A DNA stretch of 64,000 nt from Bolinopsis microptera. Taxonomy: Eukaryota; Ctenophora; Tentaculata; Lobata; Bolinopsidae. The notes beneath the pieces were generated by a model. That model was not told where the DNA came from, searched no databases, and was given only the letters and a program-made list of their open reading frames with translations. Positions 1 to 10,247 of the stretch are shown piece after piece; position 1 is the stretch's first letter; every line of letters begins with the position of its first letter. The position numbers and the translations under genes are program-made. The stretch is taken from NCBI RefSeq assembly GCF_026151205.1, contig NC_087080.1, forward strand, positions 16,529,337 through 16,593,336, in the 5' to 3' direction.

Positions 1-170
1 TTTTCAATCTTTTGAATCATTTTGACTAATCCAGTTTAAATACACTTTCATTGTTTTCCACAACGGAACATTTGAAATTGCTATCTGCTTTTCTTTCTTT
101 CCAGGGAGTGTGCTGGTTGGACGTGAAGGTGCCCCCTGGATTGCCTGGTACCCCCAATTGCTTCTACGCC

Positions 171-2102
171 ATGAACGATACACCCACTGACTCTTCTCAA
201 TCTGTTCCGGACCAGACTTCAACTACTACGGTTCCGGATCAGACTACACCTGCACCCACGACTCCTACCGTTATGGTGGAAATTGACGAAGTACTGAAGG
301 ATGTTGAAAATATAATTCTTTCAGAATACCACGAATCAGAGGAAAATAAAGATTGTAGCAGCCTCCTTAGTTTCTTCTCAGGGTCTACCCCCCTTGACAA
401 CTTCCTGTTGACTCACTCGCAGAGCCTGCGCTCAGAGGTAGATATCATTAAGCTCAACATCTGTAACATTCTAAAACTTGATGTGAACAAATTTGCAATC
501 ATAACGCCATCTATGGTTAAGAGCTGCCCATCTCTTAAAAAACTCACCTTAGCAGAGGGTCTACTATCCCTGCTTGGCCTTGCAGAAAATGTCTGTGCTG
601 TAATAAGTGGCAAGAGATGTGACCACGAGGTTAAGTCCCCTTCTTATTTGTCAGCCCCCTCCAGCATTCCAATGGGTCATACTACTTCTAACGAAAGCTC
701 TATACACAAGTCCTTAGAAGATATTCAAACATCCATTAAAACCTTGAAAGACAATGATAGCCACCTTAGGACTCTTGACTCCATAAACACCAAGCTTGCT
801 GAGCTCAAAGTTGATATTAACTGTTTCAAAAACAGCAGATCCTCAAACGTATCCACTCCTGACCTGCCCATGCCTCCTTTTATCATAGGGCCACCAGCAG
901 CCTGTGAAACAGACCATGAACAGCTCCTGCTAGATGCACAGAAGCCTTCAAGTGCAGACGACCCTAAGTCTAAGCACATCATGTCTTATTTACCAGAATT
1001 CATTGATACAACCTTGAACTCTCAGCTATTAGATTTCCTTGCTCAACAGAACGATGATTTTGTCAAGAACACAGAAAACGGGCATGGAGTTATAAGCTTT
1101 GGTGAACGATATGATTACCCCGGGGCAAAAGCTGCTAAGCCCATATCAGAAGACCTGCCTGAAGTTCTTGCTGAACTTGCCTCAAGGATAAAGAAGCTTT
1201 GCCCTGAAACAGTTATTAATCAATGCCTGATCAACCGGTACAATGATGAGAGCAGTTTTCTCCCTAAACACTCGGATAACGAGAACTCGCTTGTGCATGA
1301 TAGTTCGATTTTCACTGTATCGTTAGGAAGCCAGTGTTCAGTTAAGTTCTCAATGAAAGGATCAGAAAGTGGGGAAGTCATTGAGACAATAGAGGGACGC
1401 AGTCTATATATCATGAGCAAGCAGTCTCAGTTCCTCTGGGACCACAGAATAGATAAGAGCAGTGAAAGGAGGGACGTGAGATTCAGTATAACGTTCCGCT
1501 ACGTGAGCAGCAGTAGCAATGCAACATTGATTATTGGTGACTCAAATACCTGGTTCCTCCGATTTGGTGCTGGAAAAGGGACATTCGGTCACAAACTGCC
1601 TGGAAAAAGACTTGAATGCTTCACAATAGATCAGTTAGACCCTGCCCTTTGTGTAGGATATAAGAATGTTGTAGTACACTGTGGTGTAAATAATATTAAG
1701 AGGGGAGGGGGTGATGTTAAACACTGGGCTAATGAGCTGACGAAGAAGCTCACGAATATTTGTGAAATTTGTCCTTACTCTAAAGTTATAGTTTCACCAA
1801 TCCTACCAACTAGGTCCTCCTGGCTAAATGAGAGAGCCATGGAGTTTAATAGTATATTGTTTGGGTACTGTAATACCAACGCTAGAATAGGAAATTTAGA
1901 TTTTGATAGTTTTGTCGATGAGGAGGGTCTACTGAACAAACAGTTTTGTAGGTACAAGAAGCCGGATGACCCAATCCACCTGGGGTCAAGCGGTATCTTC
2001 AAACTCTCCCGGGCAATTGCCCATAAGATTCTAGGTAGCCCCGTTGATGGGAGGTTGTTCAGTAGGCTGTATCAAAAAACACAAACATGGTCCAATAATT
2101 GA
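171..2102 (+). CDS. LINE ORF1 protein: coiled coil + AlkB-like dioxygenase + SGNH hydrolase (3' end replaced by insertion)
   Basis: I start at the ATG at 171 (643 aa); the frame is open upstream to about 51 but has no earlier ATG. In order: a Ser/Thr/Pro-rich N-terminus; a heptad-like helix at about residues 179-221 that could oligomerise as in other LINE ORF1 proteins; an AlkB-like 2OG-Fe(II) oxygenase at about 270-445 with HSD (H367, D369), distal His (H425, in WDHR) and the 2OG-binding RFSITFR (437-443); then an SGNH hydrolase/esterase with GDSN (Ser458), HCGVNN (Gly505, Asn507) and DPIH (Asp600, His603). All catalytic residues of both enzymes are present. Esterase domains are known in CR1/L2 ORF1; an AlkB domain is unusual. 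The last 12 codons and the stop are supplied by the foldback element. Without it the frame would run 21 more codons into a TAG overlapping the ORF2 start. Confidence 0.85.
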   Translation: MNDTPTDSSQSVPDQTSTTTVPDQTTPAPTTPTVMVEIDEVLKDVENIILSEYHESEENKDCSSLLSFFSGSTPLDNFLLTHSQSLRSEVDIIKLNICNILKLDVNKFAIITPSMVKSCPSLKKLTLAEGLLSLLGLAENVCAVISGKRCDHEVKSPSYLSAPSSIPMGHTTSNESSIHKSLEDIQTSIKTLKDNDSHLRTLDSINTKLAELKVDINCFKNSRSSNVSTPDLPMPPFIIGPPAACETDHEQLLLDAQKPSSADDPKSKHIMSYLPEFIDTTLNSQLLDFLAQQNDDFVKNTENGHGVISFGERYDYPGAKAAKPISEDLPEVLAELASRIKKLCPETVINQCLINRYNDESSFLPKHSDNENSLVHDSSIFTVSLGSQCSVKFSMKGSESGEVIETIEGRSLYIMSKQSQFLWDHRIDKSSERRDVRFSITFRYVSSSSNATLIIGDSNTWFLRFGAGKGTFGHKLPGKRLECFTIDQLDPALCVGYKNVVVHCGVNNIKRGGGDVKHWANELTKKLTNICEICPYSKVIVSPILPTRSSWLNERAMEFNSILFGYCNTNARIGNLDFDSFVDEEGLLNKQFCRYKKPDDPIHLGSSGIFKLSRAIAHKILGSPVDGRLFSRLYQKTQTWSNN

Positions 2103-4677
2103 TCCACCTTCCAAAAAGTTGCATTAAGTCATTGTGAGTTTGGAAAAAAAATTTTAGAGTTCAACTCCAACCTTATACGGTGGTATTTTTCGTTTCCATG
2201 GTAACCATTCTGTCGCGGTCGCGTTTACTGAATTAAATTCATATCTGGAGAACCATACCACTTAGAGAACTGTATAATAGCTTAAAAGAACCGAAATGGC
2301 CAAGTTTATATTCAACTTATCAATCAACTATATGCCTAGAACCTTTATTTTTTGAGTTAAAGGCAAAAAGTTGGTTTTGACTGCGTTGCTATGGCGATCA
2401 CGTTGAATTTTTGCATTTTATCCCATTATTTTTTACAAAAAAGTAAGCAATAAACAATTTTGTAACAAAAAGGCAATATCATGTAATGAATAGATATGTA
2501 GGGAGGGGTGGTACTGGATTCAGGGCCTCAATCCAGTACCACCCTCCCTCCAGCCTCCCTAAGACCCTTCAATACAGTACCATCTCTCCCTCCAGCCTCC
2601 CTAACACCCCAAAATCCTGTACAGCTGTACCACCCCTCCCTCCAGCCTCCCTAACACCCCAAAATCCTGTACCACCCCTCCCTTCAGCCTCCTTAACACC
2701 CCACAATCCTGTACCACCCCTCCCTCCAGCCTCCCTAACACCCCACAATCCAGTACCACCCCTCCCTCCAGCCTCCCTAACACCCCACAATCCACAAATA
2801 CTGGATTGTGGGGTGTTAGGGAGGCTAGAGAGACAGGAAGGGGTAGTACTGGATTGTGAGGTGTTAGGGAGGCTAGAGAGCCAGGGAGGGCCAGGGGTAG
2901 TGCTGGATTGTGGGGTTTTAGGGAGGCTAGAGAGCCAGGGGGGTGGCACTGGATCGTAGTGTGTTAGGGAGGCTGGAAGCCGGAAGGAGGGGTAGTACTG
3001 GATTGTGGGGTGTTAAGGAGGCTGGAAGGAGGGGTAGTACTGGATTGTGGGGTATTGAGGAGGCTAGAGGGAGGGATGGTACATGATTTTGGGGTGTTAG
3101 GGAAGCCGGAAGGAGGGGTAGTACTGGATTGTGGGGTGTTAGGGAGGCTGAAGGGAGGGGTGGTACATGATTTTGGGGTGTTATGGAGGCTGGAGGGAGG
3201 GGTAGTACAGGATTGTGGGGTGTTAAGGAGGCTAGAGCGAGGGGTGTTAGGGAGACTGGAGGGAGAGGACGTACAGGATTTTAATTTTTGGGGTGTTAAA
3301 GAGGCTAGAGGGAGGGGTGGTACTCGATTGTGGGGTGTTATGGAGGCTGGAGGGCCAGGGAGGGGTGGTACTGGATTGTGGGGTGTTAGGGAGACTGAAG
3401 GGAGGGGTAGTACTGGATTGTGGGGTGTTAAGGAGACTAGAGGGAGAGGTGGTACAGGATTTTAATTTTTGGGGTGTTAAAGAGGCTAGAGGGAGGGGTG
3501 GTACTCGATTGTGGGGTGTTATGGAGGCTGGAGGGTCAGGGAAGGGTGTTAGGGAGACTGGAGGGAGGGGTGGTACTGGATTGTTGGGTGTTAAGGAGAC
3601 TAGAGGGAGAGGTGGTACAGGATTTTAATTTTAGGGGTGTTAAAGAGGCTTGAGGGAGGGCTGGTACGCGATTGTGGGGTGTTAAAGAGGCTAGAGGGAG
3701 GGGTGGTACTCGATTGTGGGGTGTTATGGAGGCTGGAGGGAGGGGTGTTAGGGAGACTGGAGGGAGGGGTGGTACAGGATTTTGATTTTTGGGGTGTTAA
3801 AGAGGCTAGAGGGAGGGGTGGTACTCGATTGTGGGGTGTTATGGAGGCTGGAGGGAGGGGTGTTAGGGAGACTGGAGGGAGGGGTGGTACAGGATTTTGA
3901 TTTTTGGGGTGTTAAAGAGGCTAGAGGGAGGGGTGGTACTCGATTGTGGGGTGTTATGAAGGCTGGAGGGCCAGGGATAGGTGGTACTGGATTGTGGGGT
4001 GTTAGGGAGGCTGGAGGGAGGGGTGGTACAGGATTGTGGGGTGTTAAGGAGGCTGAAGGGAGGGGTGGTACAGGATTTTGGGGTGTTAGGGAGGCTGGAG
4101 GGAGGGGTGGTACAGCTGTACAGGATTTTGGGGTGTTAGGGAGGCTGGAGGGAGAGATGGTACTGTATTGAAGGGTCTTAGGGAGGCTGGAGGGAGGGTG
4201 GTACTGGATTGAGGCCCTGAATCCAGTACCACCCCTCCCTACATATCTATTCATTACATGATATTGCCTTTTTGTTACAACATTGTTTATTGCTTACTAT
4301 TTTGGAAAAAATAATGGGATAAAATGCAAAAATTCAACGCGATCGCCATAGCAACGCAGTCAAAACCAACTTTTTGCCTTTAACTCAAAAAATAAAGGTT
4401 CTAGGCATATAGTTGATTGATAAGTTGAATATAAACTTGGCCATTTCGGTTCTTTTAAGCTATTATACAGTTCTCTAAGTGGTATGGTTCTCCAGATATG
4501 AATTTAATTCAGTAAACGCGACCGCGACAGAATGGTTACCATGGAAACGAAAAATACCACCGTATAAGGTTGGAGTTGAACTCTAAATTTTTTTTTCCAA
4601 ACTCACAATGACCTAATGCAACTTTTTGGAAGGTGGATCAATTATTGGACCATGTTTGTGTTTTTTGATACAGCCTA
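2063..4677. mobile_element. Foldback-type DNA transposon (non-autonomous), about 690-bp inverted arms, 8-bp target duplication
   Basis: Left end TAGGCTGTATC (2063) and right end GATACAGCCTA (4677) are inverted copies. The inverted match continues with only scattered mismatches for about 690 bp, through an AT-rich subterminal part into the GC-rich repeats. TTGTTCAG directly flanks both sides (2055-2062 and 4678-4685) and fits the hAT-type nTnnnnAn target pattern, but the terminal bases are not a perfect hAT consensus, so superfamily is inference. No transposase is encoded. The long Pro-rich and Gly-rich ORFs inside are translations of the minisatellite. It disrupts LINE ORF1. Confidence 0.9.
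2500..4240. repeat. 42-bp GC-rich minisatellite inside the foldback element, inverted at 2795-2801
   Basis: A unit of about 42 bp containing GGGGTGTTAGGGAGGCTGGA and GTGGTACTGGATTGT is repeated. Left of about 2795 it is in one orientation, right of it in the other; the switch is an 18-bp perfect inverted pair (2777-2794 and 2802-2819) with a 7-bp spacer. Units lose or gain short blocks, and a TTTTAATTTTTGG variant recurs between 3280 and 3910. The right half has many more units than the left, so the array expanded unequally after the inverted structure formed. Confidence 0.9.
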
Positions 4678-4745
4678 TTGTTCAGTGATGTTACCAAGGC
4701 CCAAAATAGATTTTCCCCACGTTCTCGTAGATCTGTAATCCAGTC

Positions 4746-7700
4746 ATGGTAGTCAAACTGATATGCGAAATCTGCTGCTGTTGCGATAGACCTGTGCGTG
4801 CTGGACATCCATTTTTGATTTGTCAGATGTGTGACAAAATAATGCACAAAAAATGTAAAACTGATGATAACATAACCAAATTTCGAGATGCAACATACTG
4901 CAAAATATGCACTGATGCCAATGATATTGTACGGTACAACCCTTTCTACCAAGCTCCACACTTTGCAAACAATGGCCTCATTGATGATGAGCCAGTTAAT
5001 TATATTGAATCTATCTACAATAGCTCAAAGATTCTTGAAAATTGCAAAACATTCTCCATAACTGAGTTGAATGCTACCGTCCTACCTAAAAATTCAGCTA
5101 AATATTTGTCCAAATTATTCCTAAATATTGATGGAAATGCATCAAACTTTGACAACTTTGCAGTTGAGCTGTCTTGTATCGACCACAAATTCTCTGTTAT
5201 CGGTCTTGCAGAAACAAATACTAATCCCGAAAATGGAACTCTGTATCAGCTTAACGGATACTCCTCCTGTTACCAATCACGTTATTTTTGTCAAAAGAAA
5301 AACCAGTTCAAGGGCAAAGGATCAGGAGTGTGTCTTTACCTGCACAACTCCTTTAACTTTAACAAAATCCCTGGCTTATCTCTCTGTAATGAACACATAG
5401 AATCACTGTTCGTATCCATCACTAGCTTGCAAGACCCAACTGTTGTAGGGGTTATATACCGTCCCCCAAACGCATCACTTGAACTGTTCAACGAAGCATA
5501 TGAATGTATTCTCTCAAAACTGAATGGCAAAAAAGTATATATTCTTGGTGATTTCAATATAAACATGTTGAAGGACCCATCTCCATCAGAGGACAAATTC
5601 CAAGAAATAATATTCAACAACGGCTTCATACCAACCATATCAGTACCAACTCACCAAATGCCTGGCTGTTCCAGGACCTGTATTGACAATATCCATACCA
5701 ATGTAGTAGATCAAACCCTTATTTCTGGTGTGATATCTGACAAGATCTCCCACCATCACCCTATATTCACTCTTATTGAACTTTCCCCTGACTCTGTGCC
5801 AACACCTGATTCATCAGACAAAATTACTATACACTACGACTATAGTAATGCTAACTTAGAAAAGCTCTGTCTTGAAATAGAAAACGATGTAGATAGGTTC
5901 CACCACAGCTGTAACACATTTGATTCTTTCATGCAGTTATTTCAAGAAAAGATAGATTTGTCTTGCAAACTTCTAACTCCTAGAACCACTAAACGTAACA
6001 GCATAACCAACCCTTGGATTACCCAGGGCCTAATTAATTCCATCGATAAGAAAGCTAGGTTGTATTTCGAATGGAAGAAGACTTGTACATTAAAACTACC
6101 TGACGGGGACCCAAACAAGCACATCTACTACAAGGAATTCGACAAGTTTCTCAAAAGGTCAATAAATATGGCAAAGGCTATGTGCTATACTCAAAAATTC
6201 GAGAAGTACAGCATGAATTCGAAAAAGACTTGGGAAGTTATAAATGAACTCCGTGGTAAAAATTTGTCTAGATGTAAGGACGATTTCGTCATAGATGGCC
6301 AGAGAGTTACTTGCAGACGAATAATTGCTAACAAATTTTGTGAATATTTTACATCTCTTGCAAGTAATCTCAATAAAAATGTATTGTCAAACAATAGTAT
6401 TTCTCTGGAACCAGTAGAATCATTTGCTCAGTTCATGTCTAATTCAGTATCTGACTCCATATACCTAGAAGAAACTAATGAAGACGAGATTGTCGAGGTC
6501 ATCAGAGATTTTCAAAATGGCAAGGCGAGTGACATACCTATAATCGTTGTAAAAAAATCGGCAAAGCTCATTGCTGGTACCTTGGCCAGGCTTTACAACA
6601 CATGTATACAAAGTGGTACATTCCCAAGTATATTTAAAACTGGTAAAGTTATTCCTATTTACAAGAAAGACAATAAGGAATGCATTGAAAATTATCGGCC
6701 TGTATCAATATTACCTTTATTTGGAAAAATCTTTGAGAAGATCATTTACAAACGCCTTTATAATTTCTTCACATCTAAAGGTGTACTAACAGACTCACAG
6801 TTTGGATTTAGAAAAGGCCATTCTACCACTCATGCTCTACACAAATCTATAGACTCCGTTACAAAGTCTCTGGCTAGCAATAAACATGTATTGGGCATAT
6901 TCATTGACTTGAGCAAAGCCTTTGACACCCTTGATCACAATATTCTTCTAAGCAAGTTAAATTCCTACGGTATTAGGGGTTCAGCACTTACCTTACTTAA
7001 AAGCTATTTGACTAACAGAAAGCAGTATGTTATGTATAACGATGTACCATCAGTAACAATGGACGTGAAATTTGGAGTACCACAAGGGTCAATTCTTGGG
7101 CCACTACTCTTCCTACTGTATATGAACGATATAGTAAACTGTTTTTCAGACAGTGAGGTGAAATTTGTACTTTATGCTGATGACACTAATATCTTCATAT
7201 CAGGACCATCTAGAGAAGCAACATATAAAAAAGCCAACTTAGTACTTAAACATGTCTCGATTTACATGAAATGTAATCTACTTCATATCAACATGTCCAA
7301 ATGCTGCTACATACATTTTAAACCTGCCTCTGAATATGATGACACCTGTGCGCGGACTAGACCATTTGCTAACCTGCTAGATGAATCTAGATCAATATTC
7401 ATCGATGGTAAGGTTATCACTAAAGTCAAGGATACCAAATTCTTAGGTGTTGTTATAGATAGTAAGCTAAACTGGTCTGCCCACATGCACTACATCCGTA
7501 AAAAGCTGCGGACCATGACTGGTGCAATCTGTAGAATCCGGCACTTTATACCTGCTGAACTATACTTGAAAATATATAATGCTCTTTTTGAATCACATCT
7601 CAGTTATGGTATAAGTGTTTGGGGTGTTGTCATCAAGGAACGGTCCAATGACAGTCTTTTTATCACTCAGAAGCACTGTATAAGGATCCTTTTTGGTGAT

Positions 7701-8150
7701 CTCGACTCATATCTAGATAAACAATCAACATGTGCAAGAACTAGACCATATGGTATGCAAAGATTAGGCCATAAACATTTTGAAAAGGAGCATACAAAAC
7801 CCATTTTTAATAGACTTAAAATTCTTACAGTTCAAAACTTGTTCAAGTACCATTGCATTTCAGAATTCTCTAAGATTATCAAGTACCACTGCCCATACTC
7901 CCTTTATGAGGCCATCAACATTTCAAACCGTACAACGAGTTTAACGGTTATTCTTCTTAATAAATCAAATACTTTTTTGTTCACTGCAGCCAAGCTTTGG
8001 AACACTGTTCATAAAAAAATTCTAACCTCAAGCAATTGCCTAGAAACTTCCATTAACTTGATAAAATTGAGAACCAAGGCACTATTATTACAAGTACAGG
8101 CTGCTGATTTAAAAGATACTTGGAATCCAAACAATTTTAAATTGCAGTAA
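4746..8150 (+). CDS. LINE ORF2 protein: PHD finger, AP-endonuclease, reverse transcriptase
   Basis: 1134 aa from ATG 4746. The N-terminus is a C4HC3 PHD-type zinc finger (Cys10/13, Cys26/29, His34/Cys37, Cys52/55). The apurinic-type endonuclease that nicks the target spans about 123-345: NIDG (127-130), GLAETN with Glu156, GVIYRPPN (235-242), GDFN (268-271) and a final SHHHP (335-339) where most relatives have Ser-Asp-His. The reverse transcriptase is at about 600-860: FIDLSKAFDTLDH (719-731), FGVPQGSILGP (776-786) and the catalytic YADD (810-813), followed by TKFLGVVID. The C-terminal region is a typical thumb and Cys-containing extension. The ATG overlaps the TAG that would end uninterrupted ORF1. 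Target-primed reverse transcription is inferred from the family. Confidence 0.95.
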   Translation: MVVKLICEICCCCDRPVRAGHPFLICQMCDKIMHKKCKTDDNITKFRDATYCKICTDANDIVRYNPFYQAPHFANNGLIDDEPVNYIESIYNSSKILENCKTFSITELNATVLPKNSAKYLSKLFLNIDGNASNFDNFAVELSCIDHKFSVIGLAETNTNPENGTLYQLNGYSSCYQSRYFCQKKNQFKGKGSGVCLYLHNSFNFNKIPGLSLCNEHIESLFVSITSLQDPTVVGVIYRPPNASLELFNEAYECILSKLNGKKVYILGDFNINMLKDPSPSEDKFQEIIFNNGFIPTISVPTHQMPGCSRTCIDNIHTNVVDQTLISGVISDKISHHHPIFTLIELSPDSVPTPDSSDKITIHYDYSNANLEKLCLEIENDVDRFHHSCNTFDSFMQLFQEKIDLSCKLLTPRTTKRNSITNPWITQGLINSIDKKARLYFEWKKTCTLKLPDGDPNKHIYYKEFDKFLKRSINMAKAMCYTQKFEKYSMNSKKTWEVINELRGKNLSRCKDDFVIDGQRVTCRRIIANKFCEYFTSLASNLNKNVLSNNSISLEPVESFAQFMSNSVSDSIYLEETNEDEIVEVIRDFQNGKASDIPIIVVKKSAKLIAGTLARLYNTCIQSGTFPSIFKTGKVIPIYKKDNKECIENYRPVSILPLFGKIFEKIIYKRLYNFFTSKGVLTDSQFGFRKGHSTTHALHKSIDSVTKSLASNKHVLGIFIDLSKAFDTLDHNILLSKLNSYGIRGSALTLLKSYLTNRKQYVMYNDVPSVTMDVKFGVPQGSILGPLLFLLYMNDIVNCFSDSEVKFVLYADDTNIFISGPSREATYKKANLVLKHVSIYMKCNLLHINMSKCCYIHFKPASEYDDTCARTRPFANLLDESRSIFIDGKVITKVKDTKFLGVVIDSKLNWSAHMHYIRKKLRTMTGAICRIRHFIPAELYLKIYNALFESHLSYGISVWGVVIKERSNDSLFITQKHCIRILFGDLDSYLDKQSTCARTRPYGMQRLGHKHFEKEHTKPIFNRLKILTVQNLFKYHCISEFSKIIKYHCPYSLYEAINISNRTTSLTVILLNKSNTFLFTAAKLWNTVHKKILTSSNCLETSINLIKLRTKALLLQVQAADLKDTWNPNNFKLQ

Positions 8151-8779
8151 TCTATTCTTATCGCAGCAGCACACACTTAACACACTTAATATTACTATCA
8201 TGATTGTATTATAGACTGAAAAGCTCTCAGATCAATTTTGGGCGTTTTTAACCACTTGTTGTAATGTTTTTAATTATTTAATATCTTAACTTAACTAAAT
8301 TTTTATTCAGATCGAATTAACAAATAATATTTGACAATTTATTTGATAGTTTAGTCTGATATTGATATTGACTATATTGATATTGTTATTATTGAATGAA
8401 GTTAACTCCAGACGTACATAATATTACTTCTTTTAACAAAGGGACTTGGAGTATAAACGACCAAGTTAGCATACATTTTCAACCAACCAAGAATTCTGGA
8501 GGCAAAGGTGGGTGCGTAAACTTTATGGTCTGTACTCTCCGATCCTGTATCACCCAGGATTCTTTTCGACGTTTTTGGTAAAAGGTATATACCTTCTAGT
8601 CAATCTCTTGCTACTCCAAGTCCCCCAAGATTTCTAAACTAAAGTTCGTCCTAGTTATATTATATTATATAAAATATATTTTTTGTTTGCTGTAACTGAT
8701 ACTAAATAAAATTGTTGTTTTCCTGAAATTGTTGTTTTCCTGACTGTACTAACAACTAATGACTGAGTTTCGATTTTGA
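8151..8779 (+). other. LINE 3' untranslated tail and junction
   Basis: AT-rich and non-coding. It holds the proposed poly(A) signal (8705-8710) and the two 17-bp 3'-end repeats. A 61-codon ORF at 8396-8581 has no recognisable domain and I do not call it. The last 35 bases lead into the next LINE fragment. Confidence 0.5.
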
Positions 8780-9220
8780 TTGACGATGCCAATTGGTTCC
8801 AGCTCATATAATTTCTCATATAGCACCGCAAAGGACCTCATAGAAGCTTTTAAAGTAACAAGTGGTTTGACTGATTATGGATCAGGGATGTTTAGAATTA
8901 GCAGATCCGGTCTTAATCTTGTTTCAAGCAACAGATGTAGTAGAAGTTTAACTAAAATCAAGAATATCCAGAAGTATTTTTTCCTGGAGCGAGTGATTCC
9001 ATATTGGAACAAACTCCCTCCGGACGTCAAGAACTCTGTGACAGTTTTAGGCTTTAAAATTAAATTAGAAGGATTTAAGAAAGATATGATTTCTAAAAGT
9101 ATTACAAATGATTGCTTTTTTTGGAATGTCTCTAATGAAGTTTTTGTAAGAATTGAGGGAGCCAGTTGTGTCAGTAATAAAGAGAAACATAACGATTATC
9201 TTTGGTTTCATCCTTATTAG
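8780..9220 (+). pseudogene. 5'-truncated LINE fragment: C-terminal end of a second ORF2
   Basis: The 146-codon frame contains FFLERVIPYWNKLPPDVKNS near residues 70-90 followed by a FKIKLEGFKKD helix. This is the conserved pattern (FFxxRVxxxWNxLPxxVxxA, then SFKxxLD) that closes CR1/L2/RTE-like ORF2 proteins. No endonuclease or RT core precedes it, so it is a 5'-truncated copy. It differs from the C-terminus of the 4746-8150 protein and is a different family. The present stop TAG lies inside the left terminal repeat of the element at 9218, so the original C-terminus continued after 10247. Confidence 0.65.
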
Positions 9221-10247
9221 TAGAGGCTCTTACGGGCATTGTCTGCTCGATACGCTAGGGACCCCAGATACACCTTACTAGACGTATTTTTGACCGAGAA
9301 TCGATTAAAAGTGGTTTCAAGATGATTGGACTGAGTTAGCGCAGTTAAAATCGCAAAAAACCGATTTTGGGGCCAAAAATAGGCCAAAAAACCATGTTTT
9401 TTGATAATTTGAGCAAGTTAATTTTGTTGGCATGTCGGCAAAACTTGCATGAAGATAGCTAAAAGACAGCCGCACAAGATGGTATAAAAACAAAACAAAT
9501 CCCTCTATTTTAGTGCAGGTAAAAATCCAAAAAAGTGGTAAAAATTTTGACTTTTTTGCTTGAAATTTGAATAATTTTTTGCAGTTGTATTAAATCAACC
9601 CAAAAATAGTCACATCGTGTTTGCCTAAATTTTTCGTTTCCGAGAAGTACCCACTTCATATACACCCACAAAACACCAAAACAGATCTAAAGAGACACTT
9701 AACAACATTGGAAAAATAGACTGCAATTTGTTTACATAATTTATAAAGCGTATATTATTGCCCACGTTAAGGGGCCTGTTAATAATTTATTAAATTATAA
9801 GCTATTTTAGATTTAATAATAATAATCATATACTTTATCGAAGTTTGAATATTGTCACTCTGCAAGCGTTTTTGCCAAATTTTTGACGCGAACTACGCGC
9901 AAAAGCATTTAGTTGTTATCAATTGGCACCCGCGCGTTCATTATAAATTTCAAACAGCTATAACTCAGCAAGATTATGTCCGTTCTAGCTCATATTTTCA
10001 CACCAAATAGAAAATAATGTGATCTTATTGCTGACAAAATATGAATATAATTACTCTATTTTCCTTAGAGTAATAGACTGTCAAAGTTTAAAACGCGCAT
10101 TGGTATAGCACGTGACTAATACGGCCAAATTTATACTTCTTAACATATTATCGATCCTTAGACATCATACTATTGTGTCTAATTAGCGGTTAGGTCTCTA
10201 AACTCGTAGCAGAATACACGTCTTTTTGCCCGTAAGAGCCTCTACTA
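9218..10247. mobile_element. Non-autonomous DNA transposon with 21-bp perfect terminal inverted repeats
   Basis: Bases 9218-9238 (TAGTAGAGGCTC...) are the exact reverse complement of 10227-10247 (...GAGCCTCTACTA). The 1030-bp interior has no long ORF. Flanks allow a TAT (9215-9217 and 10248-10250) or TA target duplication, so a Harbinger-like or mariner-like origin is possible and cannot be decided here. It splits the tail of the LINE fragment at 8780. Confidence 0.75.

Larger units (their letters stand above)
1..8745 (+). mobile_element. Two-ORF LINE (CR1/L2-like non-LTR retrotransposon), interrupted by a foldback element
   Basis: ORF1 (from 171) and ORF2 (4746-8150) are on the same strand in the usual LINE order. 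The left end is not identified and may lie before the window. The proposed right end is just after an AATAAA at 8705-8710 and two tandem copies of a 17-bp sequence (8711-8744), the kind of short 3' repeat seen on CR1/L2-type elements. Both ORFs are free of stops and frameshifts apart from the insertion at 2063-4677, so this copy was probably young when it was hit. The clade is inferred from the RT motifs and from the absence of an RNase H domain or LTRs. Confidence 0.85.

Noticed and set aside
2486-4254. Pro-rich and Gly-rich ORFs on both strands within the foldback element
   Set aside because: They translate the 42-bp repeat; mirror copies exist on both strands and there is no domain.
8396-8581. 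61-codon ORF after LINE ORF2
   Set aside because: Short, no homology, lies in the 3' untranslated tail.
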